From Ruegeria halocynthiae (GTDB lineage: Bacteria; Pseudomonadota; Alphaproteobacteria; Rhodobacterales; Rhodobacteraceae): 64,000 nt of DNA. Position numbers and translations under genes: made by a program. Location: assembly GCF_900106805.1 (NCBI RefSeq), contig NZ_FNNP01000011.1, positions 1 to 64,000 on the forward strand, read 5' to 3'. How positions within the stretch are numbered: the stretch's first letter is position 1; every line of letters starts with the position of its first letter. Below are positions 27,390 to 35,299 of this stretch, in pieces. Under the pieces are notes generated by a model that did no database searches, was not told the DNA's origin, and saw nothing but the letters and a program-made list of their open reading frames with translations.

Positions 27390-28647
27390 TCTGTGGCATA
27401 TCGCACGCGCTTTTGCATCGACGCGTTATCGCTCGCGCCAAAGCCTCTCTCGCGCCGACTTCCTGATCTGGCAGGACCGCGCGCTCCAGCGCTGGTTGCA
27501 GCGGGATATTCCAAAAACACGTTATTACTCCTCTGCCACGTCAAGGCTCGATACCCTGCCGATTGCCGACAAGGCCCAGATGATGGCTGATTTTGGAGCG
27601 TTCAATCTGGGTGGCATTTCCGCCCCTGTCGGATGGCAGCATTTTGAAACCTCCGGCACGATCGGAGATATCAGCGTTGGCGCCAGCACCGGCACCAGCG
27701 GCAACCGCGCGCTTTATGTGATCACCCCACAGGAACGGTTGCGCTGGCTGGGGACCATTTTGGCCAAGGCACTTCCCCGGTTTCCGTTCCAGGCCGAGCG
27801 TGTGGCCGTGATTCTGCCGCAATCCTCATCGCTTTATGACACCGCAGCGCGGGCCAATCGGCTGGAACTGGCTTTCTTCGATCTGAAAGAGGGGATGGAG
27901 CGATGGTCCAATCGGCTTGCGGCGTTTGATCCGACATGTCTGGTTGGCCCTCCGCGCATTCTGCGGGCTTTGGCGGAAGAGGATATCGGGCTAACCCCCC
28001 GGATCGTCTATTCCAGCGCCGAGACGCTTGATCCTGTGGATCGTCAGGTGATCGAGGCGGGGTTTGCCTTGAAGCTCGGACAGATTTACATGGCCGCCGA
28101 GGGCCTCTTCGGGGTCAGCTGTCCGCATGACAACATCCATCTGGCTGAAGATACCACGAAGTTTGAATTTGAACCTGCCGGAGATGGCCTTGTGAACCCC
28201 ATCGTGTCGTGTTTTCAGCGTCAATATCAGATCATGGCGCGCCATCGGATGAATGATCTGTTGCGCCTCATGCCCGAGCCTTGCCGCTGCGGGTCGCCGC
28301 TTCAGGCGGTCAGCGAGATTGTTGGCCGAATGGATGACGTGTTTGTTTTCGACGCGGATACGAAACCTATCTATTTCACACCGGATGTCCTGCGCAACGC
28401 GGTGTTGGATGCGGATCGGAGCATTGATGACTTCCGCATTCTGCGCGTGGCCGAGCGCCGAATCGAGCTGGTTTTGCCTGAGCGATACAAACCTGAGCAG
28501 CTGCAAACATCCAAAGCTGCCCTGGAACGTCTGATCCAAGCACGGTGTAAGGGCATTACAGTTTCAGCCCGCACCGCCCGGCTGTACCCCGACAATCATC
28601 GAAAGCTGCGACGGGTGGAAAACCAGTGGCGGGCAGATCCCCGATGA
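27382..28647 (+). CDS. F390-synthetase-related adenylate-forming enzyme
   Basis: A 421-residue member of the acyl-adenylate superfamily, closest by pattern to the PaaK/CapK/F390-synthetase-related branch (hypothetical adenylate-forming enzymes). Visible elements are the phosphate loop GASTGTSGNRALYVIT, PPRILRALAEE, YSSAETLD, and IYMAAEGLFGVSC (the adenine-binding aromatic/E region), then a Cys pair in PEPCRCGSPL and VGRMDDVFVF near the hinge. It should activate a carboxylate with ATP, probably the acid made by the upstream enzymes. Start ATG 27382 overlaps the upstream stop; it ends in an ATGA overlap with the sulfotransferase. Confidence 0.78.
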   Translation: MSDLWHIARAFASTRYRSRQSLSRADFLIWQDRALQRWLQRDIPKTRYYSSATSRLDTLPIADKAQMMADFGAFNLGGISAPVGWQHFETSGTIGDISVGASTGTSGNRALYVITPQERLRWLGTILAKALPRFPFQAERVAVILPQSSSLYDTAARANRLELAFFDLKEGMERWSNRLAAFDPTCLVGPPRILRALAEEDIGLTPRIVYSSAETLDPVDRQVIEAGFALKLGQIYMAAEGLFGVSCPHDNIHLAEDTTKFEFEPAGDGLVNPIVSCFQRQYQIMARHRMNDLLRLMPEPCRCGSPLQAVSEIVGRMDDVFVFDADTKPIYFTPDVLRNAVLDADRSIDDFRILRVAERRIELVLPERYKPEQLQTSKAALERLIQARCKGITVSARTARLYPDNHRKLRRVENQWRADPR

Positions 28648-29663
28648 AAGGGGCGTTTCTGGTCAACGCCTCGCGCAGCGGTTCGACGATGATGTCGACC
28701 ATCCTGCGTCAGCACCCGGATGTGCTCAGCCTGTCCGAGCTGATGGCAACTCAAGGCACACGGGCCTTGCTTCCCGGTCAGATCAGCGGGCAGGCGTTCT
28801 GGTGGCAACTTGCCAAGCCGACAGCCTTGATGCGCCATCTGGCAAATCCGGCAAGCGCCCCGGATGAGTTCCTGTATCACACGGTCCAGAAGCGGCGGTT
28901 TGATCCTTTCAACTGCCCGCTGATCCTTGCCGTGACTCTACCACATCTCTTCCCGACGCCCGACACTGAGTTTGACGAGTTGGCCCATCAGATGCGCCGG
29001 TTCTCGCGTCAGACACGCGCGGATCACATGCGTGCCATGATCGACCTTCTTGGTACAAAAACAGGCCAGCAGTTCTGGGTAGAACGATCCGGCGGCACCC
29101 TGATGGCCACGTCCGCGCTCGCCAAAGCGTTTCCGAACGCAAAATTCGCGATCCTCCTTCGCGATGGGCGCGATGTTACGTTGTCAATGCGACACTACAA
29201 ACCGGCGCGCTTTGTGATCTGGTTCTGGAAACTGGCCTCGCGGTTCGGCGTTGATGTGTTCAAGCCGGGTGCGCAAATCGGCAGTGCCCGGTGGATTGCA
29301 TTGACCGAAAAGCTGTCGGGGCGGGTACTGCCGGTTGACTGGATTCTAAACACCAGACCCTCTATCGAAGATGCCGCCCGCTGCTGGTCTGCGCTGACTA
29401 GAAGCGGGCTGGCACAGTTTTCAGAACTGCCGACCTATCGCAGGTTGGTTCTGCGCTACGAGTCGGTGGTCGCCGATCCCAAAGCAGAATTGATCCGCTT
29501 GGCCCGTTTTCTGGAGTTGCCGGACAACAAGGGATGGCTTGAATATGGTGCAAACGTCCCCCGTATGGTCTCCCCGCGCTACAAGGCGTTGCCCGCGCAG
29601 GAACGGCGGAAACTCGAAGAACTGACGGCAGCTGCCAGAGCCGTGTCTGACCAACTCGCTTGA
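28644..29663 (+). CDS. PAPS-dependent sulfotransferase family protein
   Basis: A 339-residue sulfotransferase. The 5'-phosphosulfate loop is VNASRSGSTMMSTILRQHP near residue 8, and the 3'-phosphate-binding region is FAILLRDGRDVTLSMRHYKP with its conserved Arg and Ser. The later LVLRYESVVADPKAELIRLA and a C-terminal proline-rich stretch are family features. It should transfer sulfate from PAPS to a hydroxyl or amine of a metabolite, carbohydrate or lipid. Start ATG 28644 shares bases with the stop of the adenylate-forming gene (ATGA), so it is the last gene of a coupled five-gene operon. Confidence 0.82.
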   Translation: MKGAFLVNASRSGSTMMSTILRQHPDVLSLSELMATQGTRALLPGQISGQAFWWQLAKPTALMRHLANPASAPDEFLYHTVQKRRFDPFNCPLILAVTLPHLFPTPDTEFDELAHQMRRFSRQTRADHMRAMIDLLGTKTGQQFWVERSGGTLMATSALAKAFPNAKFAILLRDGRDVTLSMRHYKPARFVIWFWKLASRFGVDVFKPGAQIGSARWIALTEKLSGRVLPVDWILNTRPSIEDAARCWSALTRSGLAQFSELPTYRRLVLRYESVVADPKAELIRLARFLELPDNKGWLEYGANVPRMVSPRYKALPAQERRKLEELTAAARAVSDQLA

Positions 29664-29737
29664 TATGATGCTGCAGGTGGGACGACGGCATCGTCCAATA
29701 ATTGACCTCGCACCAACAACTGCTTAGCGCGGTTCTA

Positions 29738-29940
29738 TGATCAGCCTTGCTTCCACGTCCCATCTGAAGGGCTACCGCCTCCCTCGCTCTGTTACTTCCT
29801 ACGCGACCTGGGCCTACTACCGGTTTGCGATGAGCCTGCGCGATGTCGAAGAGACCCAGCGAAAGTGCGATTTTTCCCGCCATCTGTAAATTTGGCGAAG
29901 TGATCTTGCCGCGTGGTGGACGAATGGCGGGTTTTTCCTC
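29738..29940 (+). pseudogene. IS6-family transposase remnant
   Basis: The frame from ATG 29738 gives HLKGYRLPRSVTSYATWAYY followed by RFAMSLRDVEET, the N-terminus of IS6-type transposases (usual pattern: P-x-x-V-x-x-YA-x-W-x-Y-x-RF-x-x-S-x-RDVEE). After that it is shifted and interrupted, with a weak trace of the following KFG element near 29887. It lies between the biosynthetic operon and the recombinase gene. Confidence 0.5.
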
Positions 29941-30006
29941 CGCATGGTAGCGCACCAACAAATGCAGCCGCAGCAACTCTTCTGCGGCGAGCGCGCGTAG
30001 TACAAG

Positions 30007-30738
30007 TCACAATGACCGGGTCGGGCTCGAACCGAACCACTGCGGCGGTGCGACTGTAGGTCTGGTCTGGATTGGCGAACGGCAAGTGCCGCCCGCCAAC
30101 ATGGTTCTAATGTCGATTTGCTGGGCGATGCTCAGCGCATCTTCAAGTTCGACACCAAGATATCTGACAGTGCTGTCAACCTTTGTGTGTCCGAGCAGCA
30201 GTTGAACAGCCCTGAGATTTCCGGTCTTGCGGTAGATCTCCGCCGCCTTGGTCCGGCGCAGCGAATGGGTGCCGTAGCCGCTGGGTTCCAACCCAATCGC
30301 AGCCACCCAATCCCGCACAAGTCGGCCATATTGGCGGGTTGAGTTATGTGGGCGGTCATGAAACCGGCTGGGAAACATGAAACGGCAGCCGTTCATTTCC
30401 GGCGACTTGATCCATGCGGCAATGGAATCCCGCGTGTTTTCAGAAAGCTCGAACTGAACGGGTCGCTGGGTTTTGCTCTGGATTACAGACACCCTCTCGC
30501 GAACGCGGTCATCTCTGACCAAATCGCTGACGGACAGTTTCATCAAGTCGCAACCGCGAAGTTTGCTATCAATCGCCACGTTGAACAGCTTGAGATCGCG
30601 CAGCTTCCTGGGCAATTCGAGCCGCGCGCGGATTGCCCACACTTGTTTCGGCAACAGCGGCCTTTTCTGGCCGACGATCCGGCCCTTGTTCCAGGCTCTT
30701 CGTTTCGGGGTGACAGCGGGAAGTTGAACTTTTGACAT
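30007..30738 (-). CDS. tyrosine-type site-specific recombinase/integrase
   Basis: A 243-residue integrase of the compact type without a large N-terminal arm domain. Catalytic residues visible are an Arg in DSKLRGCDLMKL, the HSLRRTKAAEIYRKTG box (His-x-x-Arg), LLGHTKVDSTVRYLGVE (His and the nucleophile Tyr). Start ATG 30738 is preceded by GGAGGG; 56 upstream codons are excluded. Similar stand-alone recombinases are frequent on roseobacter plasmids and islands. It may have mobilised the neighbouring operon, but no attachment repeats could be found by eye. Confidence 0.82.
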   Translation of the reverse strand: MSKVQLPAVTPKRRAWNKGRIVGQKRPLLPKQVWAIRARLELPRKLRDLKLFNVAIDSKLRGCDLMKLSVSDLVRDDRVRERVSVIQSKTQRPVQFELSENTRDSIAAWIKSPEMNGCRFMFPSRFHDRPHNSTRQYGRLVRDWVAAIGLEPSGYGTHSLRRTKAAEIYRKTGNLRAVQLLLGHTKVDSTVRYLGVELEDALSIAQQIDIRTMLAGGTCRSPIQTRPTVAPPQWFGSSPTRSL

Positions 30739-31280
30739 AGTGCGCCCTCCAATCCTCCCGCCAGACCCAGACATCAGCGCCGCGCTGATACCTGAATTTT
30801 GCTGTTGGTTAATTGGCCGTTGTCCGATTACTTGTTTTTTGGGTAACGCTGCGCGTGCATTGGGCTGTTCTGAGCCCATCATGTGAATTTGATTTTCTCG
30901 CAGCACAGATTTTGCCGCGCACGCATCATCTTTAGTACGACAATGCAGCGAGAAGAGCTGCCATTTGTGCCAGGCGCAGCGGGACTTCTTCAGGCAAGGA
31001 ACGAGACACGGACAAAGCGCTCTTTCGCTATAGCAGCACCAATGGCGGCTTTAGGAGTCTGACGCAACAAAGTGGTAATCGGATATCAGCAGCACTGAGC
31101 TTGAAAGGAGTTATGGCACCACACAAGGATAGATGACGGGCGGAGGCTATGCGCCGAAATTCCCATCTAACACTATTAAGAAATCTATTTCTTACAGAAA
31201 TTTAAGCATCCTGAAAAGCCAGTTAAAAATCCCTGTATTCTACGAGCCGCTTAGTTAATTGGTAACGAGGCGAGGGTCTT
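30739..31280. other. non-coding spacer upstream of the recombinase gene
   Basis: About 540 bases. Degenerate spacer words (GAGAAGAGCTGCCATTTGTG and similar) occur near 30948. AT-rich stretch 31170-31240 could hold promoters. No gene seen. Confidence 0.35.
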
Positions 31281-31649
31281 ATGCTAAATTCTGTTTTGAC
31301 CGTTTTGGCTGGCATCCTTTTCGAACTCGGATATCTGTGGTCCTCAATTCCTTTGGATCCTGAACGTGTATTGGCCATTTTAACCAACAATGCCCAATAC
31401 TTAACCCCTGTCTGCGTTGCCGCGCTTAGGTTTCTGTACAGAGATCACGATAGCTCTCGAGAACAAATAGCACCGGTTTTGAACGCGAGGCCAGGTTCCA
31501 TGTATTGCATCCAGCGGACGGCACGCGCGCTCCCAGGTTTGGACGATATGTTGGTCGATCGGCTCTTCCTTCTTACCCAAGGCGCCCGAAGTGGCAGAAG
31601 TCCAGTTCGGCACTCAACCGCCAAGATCACAGCCAGAAGTGGACAATAA
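31281..31649 (+). CDS. hypothetical protein, doubtful
   Basis: A 122-codon frame with a hydrophobic N-terminus (MLNSVLTVLAGILFELGYLW) and a GCGAGGG-type ribosome binding site before the ATG. No family is recognised and the C-terminal third is of low-complexity basic composition, so it could be chance. It precedes the roadblock-like gene by about 175 bases. Confidence 0.28.
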   Translation: MLNSVLTVLAGILFELGYLWSSIPLDPERVLAILTNNAQYLTPVCVAALRFLYRDHDSSREQIAPVLNARPGSMYCIQRTARALPGLDDMLVDRLFLLTQGARSGRSPVRHSTAKITARSGQ

Positions 31650-31823
31650 ATGTCGAATTCCAAGGGTGATGCATCGTCTGTGCTGGCCAGATTTAGCGAA
31701 AGGTTCGGCCTGGTCCAAAAGTACGTCATTACAATCCCACCTGCAAACAACAGAACTCGTCCAATCAATCAAACGTCTGGTGCGGGTCAGATCAGTTATT
31801 CCAAGGCGAAAAAGGAGCAAAAT

Positions 31824-32177
31824 ATGTCGTTGGACATTTCTAAGTTGAGTGAAATCAAAGGACTTTTGGGGGCGTGTCTCGTCGATCATGATACCGGCCT
31901 TGTGCTGGGCACCGAAGGTGGCTCAAAGTTTGATCTTGAAACTGCAGGCGCTGCAAATGTTGAAGTCGTCCGTGCCAAACTTCAGGCAATCGAAGCACTG
32001 AAGCTTAACGATACCATCGAAGACATTCTGATCACGCTTGGTAAACAGTATCATCTGGTCCGCCCGCTGGACAAAAACCCAAACATCTTTGTGTATGTCG
32101 CATTAGAGAAGAAGACCGCCAATCTTGGTCTTGCCCGGCTTCAGGTGAAAGCCGTTGAAGAAACGTTGAGCCTCTAG
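31824..32177 (+). CDS. roadblock/LC7-like domain protein
   Basis: A 117-residue protein that fits one roadblock/LC7-type domain: LLGACLVDHDTGLVLGTEGG near residue 12, a central helix AKLQAIEALKL, then EDILITLGKQYHLVRPL and IFVYVALEKKTANLGLARLQ. Such domains form dimeric platforms for small GTPases or kinases. In bacteria they accompany two-component and MglA/B-like systems. ATG 31824 follows AAAAAGGAG. It stands 110 bases upstream of a response-regulator gene on the same strand, so it may feed into that signalling system. Confidence 0.65.
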   Translation: MSLDISKLSEIKGLLGACLVDHDTGLVLGTEGGSKFDLETAGAANVEVVRAKLQAIEALKLNDTIEDILITLGKQYHLVRPLDKNPNIFVYVALEKKTANLGLARLQVKAVEETLSL

Positions 32178-32287
32178 TCTGCAACGATTTGCCAAATGGA
32201 CTTAGCCATCTCGCTATGGCTGGGTTCAACTACGGCGCTTTCCAAGCTGCAGCAAGCGGGTCCAACAGCAAAGTCGGAGGAATTGAA

Positions 32288-32965
32288 GTGAAAATACTCG
32301 TCGCAGAAGACGACAAAAAAACCGCCAACTTTGTCAATTCTGGACTTAGATCAAACGGCTTTAGTGTGGAGTGGTACGAAGATGGTCGGGATGCCCTGTC
32401 ATATTGCTTGTACAATGAATGTGACGCCATAGTCCTAGACCGCATGCTACCAGGAATGGATGGTCTTTCCGTTCTCAAGGCACTTAGGGCCGCGAAAAAA
32501 CAGACGCCGGTTCTGTTTCTTACATCAATAGGAGACGTTCAGGACAGAGTAGAAGGTCTGACCGAAGGTGCAGATGACTACCTGGTAAAACCTTTTCATT
32601 TTTCAGAACTGCTGGCGCGTTTAAACAGCATTGTCAGGCGACATTCGTCCGATGCCTCGACAACCGAACTTCAAGTCCACGATCTCTCAATGGATCTACT
32701 CAGCAGGGTCGTGAAACGGCAAGATGTGACAATAGACTTGTTGCCACGTGAATTTGCGCTGTTGGAAGTTTTGATGCGTAATACTGGGCGAGTGGTGACA
32801 CGGACCATGCTTCTGGAGCAAGTTTGGGACTATAATTTTGACCCTAATTCGACCGTGATTGAAACATACATCAGTCGTCTGAGGACGAAGATAGACAAGC
32901 CCTTCGAGACGTCGCTTCTGCACACGTCTCGAAACGTAGGATATAGCCTTCATGGGCCGCGCTAG
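32288..32965 (+). CDS. OmpR-family response regulator
   Basis: A 225-residue regulator. The receiver domain has the acidic pair at residues 7-9, phosphoacceptor Asp51 in AIVLDRMLPG, a Thr/Ser in LFLTS, and Lys101 in DDYLVKPF. The C-terminal winged helix (about 130-225) contains LLPREFALLEVLMRNTGRVV and NSTVIETYISRLRTKID. Start is GTG 32288, with GGAGGA six bases before it; the frame is open upstream without similarity. Its end overlaps the kinase gene by 14 bases, indicating coupled translation. Confidence 0.9.
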   Translation: MKILVAEDDKKTANFVNSGLRSNGFSVEWYEDGRDALSYCLYNECDAIVLDRMLPGMDGLSVLKALRAAKKQTPVLFLTSIGDVQDRVEGLTEGADDYLVKPFHFSELLARLNSIVRRHSSDASTTELQVHDLSMDLLSRVVKRQDVTIDLLPREFALLEVLMRNTGRVVTRTMLLEQVWDYNFDPNSTVIETYISRLRTKIDKPFETSLLHTSRNVGYSLHGPR

Positions 32966-34322
32966 CATTGTCTCAGGTGCTCCCTTCCAGACCGCTTGTT
33001 TCGCGGCATTGATTGTCTGGATCATCACCGCTGTTTTTGGATATGCAGCCTATCTGGCGCTGGAAGACAAGCTCCGCTCTGACCTCGAACTACAAATCCT
33101 CGATGAAGAGCTTTTGCTTCATGAGATATTGCGAGAAGGCGGCGCAGACGCAGTTCAGCGAGCAATTGAGCATTTGAATAACTCCAATCGAACCCAACTT
33201 CACGTAATCGCGCTGTTCGACCAAAGCGGTTCAGCTCTTGCCGGGTCAATCGCGAAAGTGCCTGATACTAACGGATGGCATGAGGTAGATCCAGATTTTG
33301 TTCAATTCGGCGGGACCGCCCCTATCTATATGCTTCATGCGTCTGAGTATATTGGGTATCGCACAGTAGTCGCGCTTAGCATGACATCGCTTAGTCAAGC
33401 TTTGACGACACTTTGGGAAGGATTATTGCTACTGACGCTTGCCACAACCATGACTGTTTTGGGTCTTGGCTACTACTTCAGCTCTCAAAACTACCGGAAA
33501 CTAAAGTGGGTTGAGCGAACTCTCGAACAGCCTGTTAAAGCGAATAGCTCTATTCGTCTTCCGGTGTCGGTAACAGGCGATCAATTCGATAGGATTTTCC
33601 AGTTGGTTAACCGACGCCTCGACTGGATTTCGAGTTCACTGAATAGCACTCATGCTACCGCAGTCACAGTTGCCCGCGATTTGAAAGCACCATTAACCAA
33701 TGGTTTTATCGCTTTGCAACAGGTTTACAGCGAAGTTGAGTATGGTGGCGACCCGCGATCCAGCCTCAATGAACTAGAGAGCAACCTAAAGCGCATTAGA
33801 ATTGTCTTCGACACGATCCTCAAGGTCTCGCAAATTGAGGAAGGGACGCATCAAAACAGCTTTAAAACAGTGAACCTGAGCGCGCTCGTTGAGGGTGTTA
33901 CTGAGGCGCTGTATCCAGTTGCCGTCGATGCAGGTAAGCACATCTCGGCGGACTACAACGCCGACACGATATTGATTCGAGGCGACGAAAACATGCTGCA
34001 GCAGCTGCTCGTCAACCTCGTGAACAACTCGCTCCGGTATTGCCCTTCCGGTTCATGGATCAGGATTTCCGTGACAGCCAGGCCTGATGTGATTGAGCTG
34101 GTTGTGACAGACAACGGTCCAGGGGTTCCGGAACCCCAAATTAGCAAGATTTTTAATGCGTTTTTCCGAGCAGGAGGCACAAAAAATGAAGATGGCAATG
34201 GGCTTGGCCTGTCGCTTGTAAAGGCCGTTGCCACACGCCACGGCGCAATAGTCACAGTGGAAAACAATGAACCGGGCCTGCGGGTGTGCGTGAGCTTTGG
34301 AAAGCCTCGCGTCGCGGTCTGA
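32952..34322 (+). CDS. histidine-kinase homologue lacking the phosphoacceptor His
   Basis: A 456-residue membrane sensor kinase homologue: segments at about 15-36 and 155-175 flank a periplasmic domain, followed by a HAMP-like linker, a dimerisation helix and a HATPase domain. The H-box reads VARDLKAPLTN, with Arg242 (CGC, 33675-33677) where the phosphorylated His belongs. The N-box (LLVNLVNNSLRYC), the DNGPGVP G1 box and GNGLGLSLVK G2 box are intact, so ATP binding is probable. It cannot autophosphorylate in the usual way; it may be a pseudokinase that heterodimerises with its paralogue at 35300-36664, with which it shares the opening IVSGAxFxTA. Overlaps the regulator gene. Confidence 0.85.
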   Translation: MGRASIVSGAPFQTACFAALIVWIITAVFGYAAYLALEDKLRSDLELQILDEELLLHEILREGGADAVQRAIEHLNNSNRTQLHVIALFDQSGSALAGSIAKVPDTNGWHEVDPDFVQFGGTAPIYMLHASEYIGYRTVVALSMTSLSQALTTLWEGLLLLTLATTMTVLGLGYYFSSQNYRKLKWVERTLEQPVKANSSIRLPVSVTGDQFDRIFQLVNRRLDWISSSLNSTHATAVTVARDLKAPLTNGFIALQQVYSEVEYGGDPRSSLNELESNLKRIRIVFDTILKVSQIEEGTHQNSFKTVNLSALVEGVTEALYPVAVDAGKHISADYNADTILIRGDENMLQQLLVNLVNNSLRYCPSGSWIRISVTARPDVIELVVTDNGPGVPEPQISKIFNAFFRAGGTKNEDGNGLGLSLVKAVATRHGAIVTVENNEPGLRVCVSFGKPRVAV

Positions 34323-34410
34323 ATAGGTGCGGATGAATGGTCCACTCATAATTCGAACCACCACTCGGACCTCTCAAACCAGAAAGCCCAACCTTTTGAA
34401 CGGAAAAACA

Positions 34411-34737
34411 ATGACGATGAAAGCAATGCTCCTAATGGCACTTTTGCCTGCGTCTGCGGCGATCGCAGACGAAACAGAATACCTATGCACGTCAGAAATC
34501 AATGGTGAAATCATTCAGATCTTTCAGGATGCTGACCGCTCAGAAGCTCGCCTGGTTGTGCAAAATACAGAAGGCGCAGCCTCCGTCGCACACGGGCTGG
34601 ACGGAGTGACATTCATCCACATCAAGACCGATGAAGTTTGGACTTTGGCGCTACATTTTCCAACCATGACCTATGAGTTGTCCACGCATGGTGCCACATC
34701 GATCGAAGATCACGGACATTGCACAAAGCGTGGTTGA
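34411..34737 (+). CDS. small secreted hypothetical protein
   Basis: A 108-residue precursor with a signal peptide (MTMKAMLLMALLPASAAIA, cleavage before DETEYLC). The mature part is acidic with two Cys (EYLCTSE and HGHCTKRG) that may form a disulfide. No family recognised. It lies between the two paralogous kinase genes and could be a periplasmic sensing partner; that is inference from position only. ACGGA lies upstream of ATG 34411. Confidence 0.6.
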   Translation: MTMKAMLLMALLPASAAIADETEYLCTSEINGEIIQIFQDADRSEARLVVQNTEGAASVAHGLDGVTFIHIKTDEVWTLALHFPTMTYELSTHGATSIEDHGHCTKRG

Positions 34738-34961
34738 ACAACACAGATAACTCAATGATCCAGGGGGTAGATCGCATTACCTTTCAAAAACGTAAGGTTG
34801 TTGAAAGCCAGATGGCAAGGACGCGTTGCAGAAGATGCCTTCAATGTTGGAACTGAAACCGAATACTCGACTGAGGAAGCACTCGTTACCCTCCTGAAGG
34901 GTGTCACCGGTACCGTGAAGACACGGACCACTCACTCACAAGCTTGCTTCCCTCAGTCAAA

Positions 34962-34999
34962 GCAGCGCTCCCCTCCACCCCCTCGGAAGGGAGCGCTGC
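34962..34999. other. strong hairpin of unknown role
   Basis: GCAGCGCTCCC (34962-34972) pairs perfectly with GGGAGCGCTGC (34989-34999) around a 16-base loop. No T-run follows on either side, so it is not a standard terminator. It may be an RNA structural element or mark a 3' end. Confidence 0.6.
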
Positions 35000-35181
35000 A
35001 AGTTCACGGAAATCTAGGTTTCATTAACCGCCGTATCAGGCGAGCAACACCGCACATAAACTATTTTGACAGAGGTCGGGCATACTCAACCCCACGGAGA
35101 TTGGGAGGAGTTGAAAGCACTGACATTTATGTGCTTCGCCGGGTCTGTATCATCAATGGTGCAGAATGTTTCCCCAAATTC

Positions 35182-35205
35182 CCCATTTTCCCGCCCATTT
35201 TCCCG
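35182..35205. repeat. 12-bp perfect tandem duplication
   Basis: CCCATTTTCCCG occurs twice without spacing, preceded by the related CCCCAAATTCCC. It lies about 95 bases upstream of the second kinase gene. Function unknown; tandem 11-12-base units can be regulator sites. Confidence 0.6.
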
Positions 35206-35299
35206 CTAGAAACCCTAGGATCACACGGTTGACAGATCGGAATAGGTTTGTCGTTAGCCAAACCAAATGTGGTTGCCATTATAATCGGATGAAAGACAA

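Larger units (their letters stand above)
34738..35299. other. spacer between secreted protein and second kinase gene
   Basis: About 560 bases. A long plus frame (34798-35232) exists but it is proline- and arginine-rich, without a family or ribosome binding site. The stretch holds a strong hairpin (34962-34999) and a short tandem repeat (35182-35205), both listed separately. Confidence 0.4.

Noticed and set aside
35182..35205. Start of a CRISPR-like array
   Set aside because: Only two directly abutting 12-base units and no spacers.
34798..35232. A 144-codon plus frame before the second kinase
   Set aside because: No ribosome binding site, low-complexity content, includes the hairpin and tandem repeat; treated as non-coding.
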